Positions 17,399 to 25,657 of a stretch of DNA of 42,527 nucleotides are shown here, one piece after another (the stretch's first letter is position 1; every line of letters starts with the position of its first letter). The DNA lies in assembly GCA_024653775.1 (NCBI GenBank), contig JANLHZ010000329.1:1-42527 (forward strand). Direction: 5' to 3'. A model generated the notes under the pieces. The model was not told the origin of the DNA, did not search any database, and was given only the letters and a program-made list of their open reading frames with translations. The stretch is from Planctomycetota bacterium. Lineage in GTDB: Bacteria; Planctomycetota; UBA8742; JACQVU01; JANLHZ01. The position numbers and the translations under genes are program-made.

Positions 17399-19087
17399 TT
17401 AGAATGCCATCTCCATCGACACCGCGAAGAAATGGAACACAGGCTGCTGCCTGCTCCCGCTCGTCGCGGCGAATGCCGAGTCGAAGCGCCCGTAGCTGAT
17501 TTCGATCGAAATTCTGTCCGAATACGTGTAGCCGAGAGCGAGGTCCGTCGATGTCCCGATGAATTTATCGCCGCCCTCGACGATGCTTATTCGATACGGT
17601 TCGCCGTCGCGATTGTAAAGCGCGTCCGCGTCCGTGTCCTGCCTCAGAAAGTGGTAGCCGAAGTTCACCTGATATTTCTTTTCGTAGTCGATTCCAGCGG
17701 TTAAGCCGAGGTGGACGATATTCCGGAACCCCGTCACGTCCGTCACGCCGAATCTGCCGTGGTTCGAAGGATGGACCTGATCGTATGTTTCCACGTATCC
17801 GTCCTCCGGGTCTGAGTCTCCCGTGGCGAAATCGTAGTCGACGCGCACTTCCGGGTAGAAACCGCCGATCCAGGACGCGCGGAGTCCTTCGCTGTGCTCG
17901 GTGTTCCACTCGATTCCGACGTGCCGCGCGGACGCGCTGATCGTGTTTCCGGCGGATCTGCCGAACTGGTACGCGAAGAACGCATCCGCGGACAGCATCT
18001 CGCCGAGCTGGAGGTTCGACTCGAATCCTACCGTGTATCTATCGCTCGATCCGCTGGTACTTGACCTGTCGAAACTCTTCTCGCTGAAGAGTTTGTCGTC
18101 CTTGTTTCTCTGCATCAGGAAGAACGTATCCACGCGAAGTTCGGAAAGCAGAAGGTCGGTGAAGGTCGGGCGCGTTTTGTGTTCGCCGAACTGTTTGAAG
18201 CTGACGTACAGCCCGAACAGGTCTTCGTCGTTGAACGAGGCGTTCGCGTTTCGATAGTTCGCGAGCACCGGGAACGCATAGAACATAGCGGCTTCCATAT
18301 CTATCTCGCGAATCTTGGTCAGTCCCATCACGCCGTCGTAGGTCAGCGGAACCTGGTCCCACATATCCATGCCTAGAATTCTGCCGGAGCCGAGGTTCAG
18401 TCGGAACCTTCCTCCGCGCAGTACGAACGGCAGGTAGTAGTTGTCCCACTGGTTCAGGTCCGCGAAACCTTCGAAGAGGTCCACCGGGTCCCTTTCGAGC
18501 GGTCCCTGCTCTTTCAGATCGTTGATCGCCTCCGCGTTAACTATGTGCGCCCGGGCGACGACGACCTGCTTCACTTTGAATCTGAAGTCGTACAGCTCGC
18601 GGTTGTAGATGAACGCGCCGTCGCGGGAGAAGCTCTGCCCCACGTCCCAGTTCGTGCTGCGTTCCGCGCGGATGCGGTCGGAAAAGTGGAACTGGAACTC
18701 GAGGTCTCGCTGGTCGGCGATGGTCTCGCAAGCCCACAGAAACGCGGAATCGACAATAGGTCCGGCTTTCTCTAGCGCGTAGTCGATGTACGGTAGAGGA
18801 GTGTACTTTTCGAACGCGCCTAGGTTCCCGAACTCACTCTCGAAGAACGGCGGCTCGGCCCGTTCGTCCTCCGCTGAATCATCAGGCGGAGTCGAGGTCT
18901 CTTCAACTACCGTTTCCTCCGCCGAAGAGTCCGTCTCCTCAGTGGCTTGCGAAGTTTCCTCCGCGGACGATTCCGCGCTGGCATCCTCCGTCGCGTTTTC
19001 CGTCTCTTCGGCGCGAGCGCTCACCGAAGCCGCTGCCATAAGTATGGCGGCCAGGAACGAAACTACCAGGAATTTTGAAATGCGCAT
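17399..19087 (-). CDS. Outer-membrane beta-barrel protein, alginate-export-like
   Basis: The 562-residue product has a signal peptide (residues 1-26, ending SARAE). A Glu/Thr/Ser-rich low-complexity linker follows (about 27-80). From about 120 on, the sequence alternates in amphipathic strands with frequent Arg and aromatic residues (DIRAERSTNW-like, LRGGRFRLNLGSGRILG, GYHFLRQDTDADALYN) and ends in Phe, as outer-membrane barrels do. The overall pattern resembles the AlgE/alginate-export family, but the substrate cannot be inferred. It is followed upstream by a TolC-like gene on the same strand, 91 bp apart, so an envelope export role for the pair is plausible. It converges with the P-type ATPase gene. 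Confidence 0.7.
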   Translation of the reverse strand: MRISKFLVVSFLAAILMAAASVSARAEETENATEDASAESSAEETSQATEETDSSAEETVVEETSTPPDDSAEDERAEPPFFESEFGNLGAFEKYTPLPYIDYALEKAGPIVDSAFLWACETIADQRDLEFQFHFSDRIRAERSTNWDVGQSFSRDGAFIYNRELYDFRFKVKQVVVARAHIVNAEAINDLKEQGPLERDPVDLFEGFADLNQWDNYYLPFVLRGGRFRLNLGSGRILGMDMWDQVPLTYDGVMGLTKIREIDMEAAMFYAFPVLANYRNANASFNDEDLFGLYVSFKQFGEHKTRPTFTDLLLSELRVDTFFLMQRNKDDKLFSEKSFDRSSTSGSSDRYTVGFESNLQLGEMLSADAFFAYQFGRSAGNTISASARHVGIEWNTEHSEGLRASWIGGFYPEVRVDYDFATGDSDPEDGYVETYDQVHPSNHGRFGVTDVTGFRNIVHLGLTAGIDYEKKYQVNFGYHFLRQDTDADALYNRDGEPYRISIVEGGDKFIGTSTDLALGYTYSDRISIEISYGRFDSAFAATSGSRQQPVFHFFAVSMEMAF

Positions 19088-19178
19088 CGGATACCTGCGG
19101 GACGACCGCGTCTTTGGCGATCGTCTGTATCATAATCGACGTCTGCCCCGAATAAAAGCGAAAGCCTTTCGATAGCAA

Positions 19179-20870
19179 TTACTCTTCCGAAGTCGATTCC
19201 GCATCCTGAACCACAATGTCCTTTCCGAGCACGCCGAGGCTTCGCTGGTACGAGACGTAAGCGAGCCTTGCATCGATGAGAGCGCGCTGGTAGTTGCGTT
19301 TCGACTCGAGGTCCTGTTTGCGGAATTCGTCCACCTGGAAGCTCGTCGAAAGGCCGTTCTGCCAGCGAAGCACTTCAGCGTTGTATTGGCTCTCTTTCAG
19401 TCTTGCGTCCGCCGCGGTGACTTCGATTCTCGCGATCTGGAAATGAAGATCGCGAATCTTGCTGCGGATGTCGGAGATGGCGCTCGTCCTCGCGAGCCTT
19501 AGCGATAGCTCCGCCTGGCGCTTCGAAATAAGCGCCGACTCGTACGCGGCTTCCTTCGCCTCGTTCCCGAGCGGAACCGAGACCGAGATTCCGACGTTGT
19601 ATTCGTAGAACTGTCTTCCGAGAAGTCCGCGGTTTCCGCTGGAATGAGTGAATTCACCAGACTGAGGGAAATCCTTACCGAGGCCGGTGTAGTTGAACCC
19701 GCCTTCGAGGTTTAATTCGGGAAGCAGTCCGTTGTCCGCCGCGGTAACGACTATTTCGGCGTTCTTCATCGATAGTTCCGACTGAAGCACGTCAGGCCGC
19801 GTCTTGAGCGCGTCTGTGATAATTTCCTCCGCGTCGTAGGTCGTCCAGTCCACATTCGGAATGTCAGGCTTCGAATCGAGAACGAACTTGACTTTCCACG
19901 AGTCCAGATTCTCGTCCTCGGGCATAATGAGCGATAGCAGCGCGTCCGTCCGCTGCGCTAGAGTGTTCTGCGCGCTCAAAACCTGCGAAACCGCGCTCGC
20001 TTCCGACGCGAGAGCCTGAGTGAGGTTGATGCGCGCTACGTCGCCGACTCGGAACCTTTGAATGTTGATGAACACCATGTCCTGCGCGTTCGCGAGGTTT
20101 CGTTCGTTCACCTTGAGGTCTTCCTGCGCGTAGTAAAGCTCCCAATACGCGGATTCGACCTGCTGGACCGCCTGCATTTTCGCGTCCACCGCGCTCAACT
20201 CCGCGCTTTCGAGATTGTTCAGCGCCTGACGGTACTCGCTGAGAGTCGCGTCGGACCCGATGCCGCGGAGCAGCGGCTGCGAAATGCTGACCCCAAGGCT
20301 CTGATTGTAGGAGGGATTGAGCGTCGCGAAGGACGAATTCGACGATCCGCGGGAGACGGTGTAAGAAAGCGACGTCTGAGTTCCGAAGCTCCAGAGCTTG
20401 GATACGCCGAGGGAGTAGTTGATTCCTCTGCGGATGGAAACCGTCGCTCCCTGACCGGCGTCGAGGGCTGAACTCGGCGTGCTCTGACTGAACGATCCGC
20501 GGACGCTTCCAGTAAGCAGCGGCTCGAATGCCGCGTCGCGGCTGCGAAGCGACTGCCGCGATGACTGCGGTGAAAGCAGCGAGGTCCGAAAGCTGATGCT
20601 GCCGTCTTCAGCCATCGCCCTCGATATAGCATCGTCGAGAGATAGCTTCGTTTCCCCCTGCGCTTCCATTCCTGGAATCGCCTCGATCCGAGACAGGATT
20701 TCCTTGATCTCCGATTCGCTCAGATCCTCTTCAGAACGCATCGAGTCGGTGGCGCCGAACTCGAAACGCCTTTCCGGCGGCGGCTGAGGAGTTTCCTCCG
20801 CAGTCGCGACTTCAGTCAATGACGCGAATGCGGCTGCAAAAATCAGCACGAAAGAAGTGATTCTTGACAT
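19179..20870 (-). CDS. TolC-family outer-membrane efflux/secretion channel protein
   Basis: The 563-residue protein has a signal peptide (1-24, TEVATAEE boundary). It contains two long helical halves typical of outer membrane efflux proteins. The first has VQQVESAYWELYYAQEDL and NLANAQDMVFINIQRFRVGD, and the second has EIVVTAADNGLLPELNLEGG and SYQRSLGVLGKDI. TolC homologues form trimers bridging periplasm and outer membrane, working with an inner-membrane pump and adaptor protein. No pump or adaptor is nearby, so the partner must be elsewhere. An extra ~100-residue acidic segment precedes the first helices (about 25-120). A TATAAT sequence on the minus strand (20884-20889) lies 13 bases before the ATG. 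It is divergent from the ferredoxin gene. Confidence 0.85.
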   Translation of the reverse strand: MSRITSFVLIFAAAFASLTEVATAEETPQPPPERRFEFGATDSMRSEEDLSESEIKEILSRIEAIPGMEAQGETKLSLDDAISRAMAEDGSISFRTSLLSPQSSRQSLRSRDAAFEPLLTGSVRGSFSQSTPSSALDAGQGATVSIRRGINYSLGVSKLWSFGTQTSLSYTVSRGSSNSSFATLNPSYNQSLGVSISQPLLRGIGSDATLSEYRQALNNLESAELSAVDAKMQAVQQVESAYWELYYAQEDLKVNERNLANAQDMVFINIQRFRVGDVARINLTQALASEASAVSQVLSAQNTLAQRTDALLSLIMPEDENLDSWKVKFVLDSKPDIPNVDWTTYDAEEIITDALKTRPDVLQSELSMKNAEIVVTAADNGLLPELNLEGGFNYTGLGKDFPQSGEFTHSSGNRGLLGRQFYEYNVGISVSVPLGNEAKEAAYESALISKRQAELSLRLARTSAISDIRSKIRDLHFQIARIEVTAADARLKESQYNAEVLRWQNGLSTSFQVDEFRKQDLESKRNYQRALIDARLAYVSYQRSLGVLGKDIVVQDAESTSEE

Positions 20871-20964
20871 AGCTACTTCAGGGATTATAGTACCGTTTAA
20901 ACCTTTGGTGAGCCGCGATTCTATGCCTCACCCGTAAGGGGTTCAAGAAACAAAAAGAAAAGCG

Positions 20965-21162
20965 GTGGCACTTCAAATTTCAGAGCTATGCTTCGCTTGC
21001 GGAGCCTGCGTTCCAGAGTGTCCTTTCGACGCGATTGCGAAGACATCGGACAAGTATGAGATTCTGGATTCGAAGTGCGTCGATTGTTTGCTGTGCCTCG
21101 ATTCCTGTCCGCCAGGGGCCATATCTCTCGCGGATTACGAGCTTCGCGCGGTCTACGGCTGA
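20965..21162 (+). CDS. Small 2[4Fe-4S] ferredoxin-like protein
   Basis: The 65-residue protein carries two complete [4Fe-4S] binding motifs: CFACGACVPECP (Cys9, 12, 15, 19) and CVDCLLCLDSCP (Cys38, 41, 44, 48). This is the bacterial 2[4Fe-4S] ferredoxin fold, serving as a small electron carrier. The partner enzyme is not in the window. The start is GTG at 20965, and only a weak purine run lies upstream. A PEGA lipoprotein gene follows after about 60 bp on the same strand. Confidence 0.88.
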   Translation: MALQISELCFACGACVPECPFDAIAKTSDKYEILDSKCVDCLLCLDSCPPGAISLADYELRAVYG

Positions 21163-21224
21163 ACGGAATTCGAGTCTATAATCGGAATGTGAATCGGATG
21201 ATGAGTTGTAGAGGCGATGCGGAC

Positions 21225-21692
21225 ATGGATTCGGGACTCCCGCGGGAGCCGGCGAAACAGGGCGGTTTCCCTGTACGGGTGCCCTGTACGCTTGGCGCCA
21301 TGGTCGCGTGCGTGTTTCTTTCCGGATGTTTCTCCAGGGTTATCGAGGTGAGATCGAACCCGGAAGGCGCGGTCTGCTACATTGATGGCGAACAGGTCGG
21401 CGTTACCCCGGTCGAAATCGAATTCGTCCACTACGGTCCGCGGCAGATACGACTTTCGATGGACGGCTACCTCATTTTTTCGGAAAAGGTAGAGGTCGAC
21501 ACTCCCTGGTATGAGGTGTTTCCTCTGGATTTCTTTGTCGAGCACCTCGTGCCGTTTCCGGTGGAGGATCGGCGTGTGATGAGTTTCGACCTTGTAGAAA
21601 GGGAAAAGCCCACGCTGGACGAGGTCGAGGAATTCTACAGACGCGCAGGCGAAGTCCGCGAAGAACAATCCGGCGCTGCGGTAAAGCCCTGA
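21225..21692 (+). CDS. Lipoprotein with PEGA domain
   Basis: From ATG 21225 the product is 155 residues. A hydrophobic stretch (TLGAMVACVFLSGC) ends in a lipobox (LSGC) at about residue 32-35. A PEGA domain follows: VRSNPEGAVCYIDGEQVGVT, then PVEIEFVHYGPRQIRLSMDG. PEGA domains are short beta-sandwiches in surface or periplasmic proteins. The C-terminal 50 residues are charged and helical. The start is uncertain: ATGs at 21198, 21201 and 21300 are in frame. I prefer 21225, which has GAGG upstream and leaves a full signal sequence. The role is unknown. Confidence 0.75.
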   Translation: MDSGLPREPAKQGGFPVRVPCTLGAMVACVFLSGCFSRVIEVRSNPEGAVCYIDGEQVGVTPVEIEFVHYGPRQIRLSMDGYLIFSEKVEVDTPWYEVFPLDFFVEHLVPFPVEDRRVMSFDLVEREKPTLDEVEEFYRRAGEVREEQSGAAVKP

Positions 21693-21851
21693 ACACTATC
21701 GAGCGGCCATGTATCGCTTTTTGCTCCTCTCTACATCGGAGCGAAATCGCTGCGTCACCTTTGATTTCCGTTTCGGCGGATTCTAAGATTATAGCCCGGC
21801 TGATCCATACGCGGATCGGCTGGAAGTCAATCAGGCAAACCGGAGTCGTTC

Positions 21852-23024
21852 GTGCTTTGCGAATCGTTCACTTTCAGATACCCCCATGTGGTGCTGTTCC
21901 TGATGTCGTTCGCGGTGGCGTCGCTGCTGATTCCGGTGCTCGCGAACGCCGCGAGGAGGTTCGGCGCAGTCGACAGACCTCATACGTACAAGACTCACAA
22001 AACCCCGATACCGTTCGTCGGTGGCATCGGGGTTTTCATCGCGTTCGCGCTGATTCTGCTCACAAGTATCACGATCGCGTTTCCTATTCACAGCATTCAG
22101 GATTTCATCGACTCCCACAGGGATCCGAACGTGCGAAGCTTTTTCGGAATGATCGTGGGTGGATTCATCGTACTCGTGCTTGGGATCGTTGACGACTTCA
22201 GGCCGATAAACGCGATGCTCAAGCTCGCGATACTCGTGATCGCGTGCCTGATCCTGACGCAGATGGGAGTCAAGATATCCATTTTCGGCGAGTACGACTG
22301 GCTGAACCACGCATTCACGCTCTTCTGGATTTCCGGAGTCATTAGCGCGCTGAACAGCTTCGATAATACCGACGGCGCCACGGGCGGAGTCGCTTTTATA
22401 AGTCTGCTTGCGACGTTTGCGATCGCGTGGGGGAAGAGCGCCGAGGAGGCGCAACCCTGGCTGTCGTTCGTCGCGGTGACTCTCGCTGGCGCACTGCTCG
22501 GATTCCTCCAGAGCAATTTCCCGCCGGCGTCGGTCTACCTAGGTGACGGCGGCGCGTTCAGTCTAGGGTTCATTCTCGGCGCGACGAGCGTGTTCGGCCA
22601 GTGGTCCGAACACTGGTACAGAGCGATAGTGATTCCGATACTGCTTGTCGGTCTTCCGATATACGACATCGTCATCTGCACCGCGTTTCGGTACGTGGAC
22701 AAGACTGTATCTAGTTTTTATCAGGCGGTGGTCTACTGCGGTCGGGATCACGTCGCTCACAGGATAATGGCGCTCGGTTTTTCGAAGGTCAAAGCCGTGA
22801 TGGTTATGTATCTGATTCAGATGATACTTTGCGCGTCGGCGGTGTTTCTGGTCCAGTTCGACGATTCGCTTTCCGACGTAGCGTTCTTTTCGATCGTGTT
22901 CGTCGTCGCGGTCGCGTTTTTCATTCTGACGCTGATTCTTCACCGCGCGCCGCTTAAGGATAACGTAGGCACCGACGGTTCGCGGCCTATGCTTCCGCTC
23001 GACGACGGCGCCAGAGACGCATAA
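21852..23024 (+). CDS. WecA/MraY-family polyprenyl-phosphate sugar-1-phosphate transferase
   Basis: This 390-residue membrane protein should transfer a sugar-1-phosphate (typically GlcNAc-1-P) from UDP-sugar to undecaprenyl phosphate, the first step of surface-glycan or O-antigen synthesis. About eleven hydrophobic helices are visible. Family motifs are GIVDDF (about 111-116), ALNSFDNTDGATGG (about 166-179), VYLGDGGAFSLGF (about 228-240) and CGRDHVAHRIMALG (about 296-309). The last is the GRDHxxHR loop that separates WecA-like enzymes from MraY. The start is GTG at 21852 with CCGGAG upstream. No other glycan genes are in the window. Confidence 0.88.
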   Translation: MLCESFTFRYPHVVLFLMSFAVASLLIPVLANAARRFGAVDRPHTYKTHKTPIPFVGGIGVFIAFALILLTSITIAFPIHSIQDFIDSHRDPNVRSFFGMIVGGFIVLVLGIVDDFRPINAMLKLAILVIACLILTQMGVKISIFGEYDWLNHAFTLFWISGVISALNSFDNTDGATGGVAFISLLATFAIAWGKSAEEAQPWLSFVAVTLAGALLGFLQSNFPPASVYLGDGGAFSLGFILGATSVFGQWSEHWYRAIVIPILLVGLPIYDIVICTAFRYVDKTVSSFYQAVVYCGRDHVAHRIMALGFSKVKAVMVMYLIQMILCASAVFLVQFDDSLSDVAFFSIVFVVAVAFFILTLILHRAPLKDNVGTDGSRPMLPLDDGARDA

Positions 23025-23042
23025 CGCTTGACGCGCGCGAAA

Positions 23043-23204
23043 CAATTTCCACAACTGTTCACGGGGTAGATCGCGGTCTATGGCGGGATTCTGTAGTAGT
23101 GTGCCCGTGAGAGCATCCAGTTCGTAGTGTGCCCGTCAGGGCATCTTCAACGCCTTACAAGCCACTACGAACGCGAACTACCCCGTGAACAGTTACCAAT
23201 TTCC
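23043..23204 (+). mobile_element. IS66-type MITE, copy B, with 8-bp target duplication
   Basis: The 146-bp element (23051-23196) starts ACAACTGTTCACGGGGTAG, where the first two bases have drifted from GT, and ends CTACCCCGTGAACAGTTAC. CAATTTCC flanks it exactly on both sides (23043-23050 and 23197-23204). The interior shares GTAGTGTGCCCGT and CGCCTTAC wording with copy A. It sits between the WecA-like gene and the portal gene, so it marks the left side of the phage-like cassette. Confidence 0.88.
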
Positions 23205-23250
23205 GTGAAAAACTGCGCACTGAATTATCGCAGTTAATTACGGAGATGAA

Positions 23251-24675
23251 ATGACAGAACAACTGATTAAGGACGCGATCGAGCTGGCGCGGGAACCCTC
23301 GCCGACCCTCGCGTCGGAAACGATCGAAAAACTGTTTGCGAGTCCGGGGCGGGTTCCGAGTATGTCGCAGCGGGAGAAGCGCAGCTTTTTCGCTTTGCAG
23401 ATGTACCGCGGCGATCAGCTCGCGTTTCTCAGGGCGAACTCCTTCGAAAGCGCGGAAGACTTTTCGCGAAGGCAGGGGAAGACAGCGGTGAACTTCACGC
23501 GGCTGGTTATCGACGTGCTCGGAATGCTCTACAAGGAGAACGTCTCGCGCAGATTCACGGCGAATGGAAAGATGCGCGAGCGTCTGGAAGAGGTTCTCGC
23601 GGGCGGCGAGTTCAATGCGTTTATGAGCCAGGTCGATCGCCTTTCGAGGCTGCTCGGCACGATCGCGATAAGACCATTCTACGAGGATGGCTCCGTTACG
23701 CACTGGATCTATCCGCCGCATCGGTTTCGCGCCATCGCGGACGATGCGAATCCGATGAAGGCGAAGGCGGTCGTCATTCACTGGACGAACGACAGAGGGC
23801 GCGCCACGCAGATATGGACCGCGGACAAGTACGTGAGTCTCGAGAACGGGAAGGTCGCGGAGGAGCTAGATCACGAGTACGGCTGCGTTCCGTTCGTGTT
23901 TGCGCGGGACAAGTTCGATATCGAAAGTTTCTATTCGGCGGGGAGGGGGTTCAACGTCGCGTATCACAACCTGCTGATCAACGAGCGGCTTTCCGACCTC
24001 GCGTACACGATCAAGATGCAGGGATTCGGCGTGCTCGAGGTGAAGAATCCGGATCCGTCGGCGCCGCTATCGCTCGGACCTGGGAGCGCGATAAGTTTCC
24101 AGGTTGGACCGGGCGACGTGGCAGGCATCGACTTCAAGCATCCAGGCGCGCCGATCGAGGGGCTGATCCGCGACATCGAGTTCCTGATCCGGCAGCTTCT
24201 CGTCAGCGAGCGGATTCCGGAAAGCGCGCTCAGCGTCAGCGCCACCTCGAATTCGAGCGGCGTTGCGATCGTTGCGGCGGGTTCGCCCGTGATCGAGGAC
24301 CGCAGGGAAAGGATTCCGATTCTTCGCGCCGTCGAAAACGACATAGCCTGTATGACTGCGCGCGTCATAGCGGCGCATGAGGACGGCTTTCCCGAGGATG
24401 CTGACGTCAGCGCGCTGGTCAATTATCCGGAGCCTGAGATCGCCTGGAGCATCGAGGATCGCATCCGTCGGGACGAGTTCCTGCTGCGAAACGAGCTGAT
24501 CTCGCCGTGGGAAATTCTGTATCGCGACAATCCGGACGGCTATTCGTCGATCCAGGACGCGAAAGAGAGCTACCTCGCGCGAAGGCGGGAAATGCGGGAT
24601 TTGGGATCGAGGATGGAGGATGGAGGATCGAGTGGAAATTTCGCGGACGGTGGCGTCCGCGGTCCAGGGAAGTAG
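23251..24675 (+). CDS. Phage portal protein (SPP1 gp6/DUF1073-like)
   Basis: The 474-residue product matches the general layout of phage portal proteins: a helical N-terminus, a central beta-rich region with VTHWIYPPHRFRAIAD and HEYGCVPFVFARDKFD, and a long helical stem (GLIRDIEFLIRQLLVSERIP). Portals form the dodecameric ring through which DNA enters the capsid. A scaffold and a capsid gene follow in the standard order, but no terminase precedes it. The last ~25 codons (from about 24600) consist of repeat wording: GGATGGAGGATGGAGGATCG, then a GCGGAC/GTCCGC hairpin found elsewhere in the chromosome. This tail is therefore probably not original. An ATG with GGAGATGAA upstream gives the start. 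Confidence 0.82.
   Translation: MTEQLIKDAIELAREPSPTLASETIEKLFASPGRVPSMSQREKRSFFALQMYRGDQLAFLRANSFESAEDFSRRQGKTAVNFTRLVIDVLGMLYKENVSRRFTANGKMRERLEEVLAGGEFNAFMSQVDRLSRLLGTIAIRPFYEDGSVTHWIYPPHRFRAIADDANPMKAKAVVIHWTNDRGRATQIWTADKYVSLENGKVAEELDHEYGCVPFVFARDKFDIESFYSAGRGFNVAYHNLLINERLSDLAYTIKMQGFGVLEVKNPDPSAPLSLGPGSAISFQVGPGDVAGIDFKHPGAPIEGLIRDIEFLIRQLLVSERIPESALSVSATSNSSGVAIVAAGSPVIEDRRERIPILRAVENDIACMTARVIAAHEDGFPEDADVSALVNYPEPEIAWSIEDRIRRDEFLLRNELISPWEILYRDNPDGYSSIQDAKESYLARRREMRDLGSRMEDGGSSGNFADGGVRGPGK
24641..24665 (+). repeat. GCGGAC/GTCCGC hairpin repeat, copy 2 (inside portal gene)
   Basis: The 25 bases match 26916-26940 and, on the opposite strand, 13951-13975. The stem GCGGACG/CGTCCGC is followed by GGTCC in all three copies. 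This copy encodes part of the portal C-terminus. Confidence 0.7.
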
Positions 24676-24695
24676 CGCAGGCGTCTCGCCTGCAA

Positions 24696-24720
24696 GGAGT
24701 GCGGCTGTGAGCGAAGCGAG
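24696..24720 (+). repeat. 25-bp repeat GGAGTGCGRCTGTGAGCG-type, copy 1
   Basis: Nearly identical (23 of 25 bases) to 33739-33763. Both copies lie in spacers of the phage-like cassette, after the portal gene and before the hub-like gene. Confidence 0.65.
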
Positions 24721-24734
24721 GCATCGTGACTTCT

Positions 24735-24841
24735 GGGTTGAGGGAGCGGACTACAACGTGGGTTCGGACGATAAAAACGGGAGAGACAACCCGACTACAG
24801 AACCACCAATCGTCGTCCGCACTTCCACGCTCCCTCGACCC
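24735..24841. repeat. 107-bp inverted-repeat element
   Basis: GGGTTGAGGGAGCG (24735-24748) is complementary, with one mismatch, to CGCTCCCTCGACCC (24828-24841). The interior also shows CGGACGAT and CGTCGTCCG as further paired text. No flanking duplication is clear. It is non-coding and lies between the portal and scaffold genes. Confidence 0.6.
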
Positions 24842-24958
24842 TGAATTTTTACAAGTCCCTGGCGCCGATCCCTCACGAGGCGCTACAGGCCGCCCTCTCC
24901 CTGGGGGAAAGTGTAAAGCGGACGACGATGTCCGCGTTTCAATGAAAAAGGAGCAACG

Positions 24959-25534
24959 ATGATTACGGAAGAACTGACTGAAGTGACGGATGAGACTGGC
25001 GAACTGCGGGAGGAGCCGGAGGGCGATACGTTTCCGCGGTCGTACGTTCTCGCGCTGCGCGAGGAGAACAAAGCGCGCAGGCACGCGGAGAAAGGACTTG
25101 AGGAAAAGGTGAAGGAGTTCGAGAACAAGATGCGGGTCATCGCCTCGAACGTGCAGGCGCTGCTGGCTCCGGGCGAGCCGGCGGACGCGGACAGCATCGC
25201 GGAGCGAATCGCGGAGGCGAAGTCGCTTCTCGAAAACGAGCGAAGGAGGGCGCAGGACGCGCTCGTCCGTTTCGCATTCTCGCACGCGGCGAAGGAAGCC
25301 GGAATCGTGCATGTGGAAGACGCGATGAAACTCGCGGATCTGAGCGGCGTAAACGTCGATCTCGAAACCGGCGAAACATCCGGTCTTCACGAGGTTATCG
25401 AGGATCTTCTGACGAACAGGAGCTATCTCGCCCGGAGGAAATCTCGCGTCATCGGTATCGAGAAGCCCGCGGGAGGAATCGCGGACGAAGACGGTCTGCT
25501 CCGTCTTGCAAGAAGGGTAGGGAACAGGGAGTAA
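24959..25534 (+). CDS. Phage capsid scaffold protein (Gp20-like)
   Basis: The 191-residue protein is acidic and helical, with a long coiled-coil stretch (about 35-105: LREENKARRHAEKGLEEKV, then ERIAEAKSLLENERRRAQDA). It lies directly between the portal and major capsid genes, the usual place for the scaffolding protein that shapes the procapsid and is then removed. A strong AAAAAGGAG precedes the ATG. No separate protease gene is visible. The C-terminal codons and stop merge into a TAGGGAACAGGGAGTAA repeat run. Confidence 0.72.
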   Translation: MITEELTEVTDETGELREEPEGDTFPRSYVLALREENKARRHAEKGLEEKVKEFENKMRVIASNVQALLAPGEPADADSIAERIAEAKSLLENERRRAQDALVRFAFSHAAKEAGIVHVEDAMKLADLSGVNVDLETGETSGLHEVIEDLLTNRSYLARRKSRVIGIEKPAGGIADEDGLLRLARRVGNRE

Positions 25535-25657
25535 TCAATTACGAATTACGAATGAAGCCCTCACCCGACCTTTGAGCACCCTCCCCCGGGAGGAGGGGAA
25601 CTGAAGTCGATGCCCTTACGGGCACACTACGAACTAACAACGAAAGGACTTTGAAAA
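25535..25657. repeat. Spacer with AATTACG heptads and a small hairpin
   Basis: Two AATTACG units (25537-25550) are followed by AATGAAGCCC, the same junction seen after the longer array near 26858. CCTCCCCCGGGAGGAGG then forms a hairpin, and GATGCCCTTACGGGCACACTACGAA shares wording with the interior of the IS66-type MITEs. No coding sequence. Confidence 0.65.

Noticed and set aside
20884-20889. Promoter -10 box (TATAAT) for the TolC-like gene
   Set aside because: No suitable -35 sequence at the right distance, so not listed as a promoter.
24735-24841. Target duplication around the 107-bp element
   Set aside because: No identical flanking bases on the two sides, so mobility is not claimed.
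24067-25390. Long minus-strand frames under portal and scaffold genes
   Set aside because: Arg/Ala/Ser-rich shadows of strongly supported plus-strand genes.
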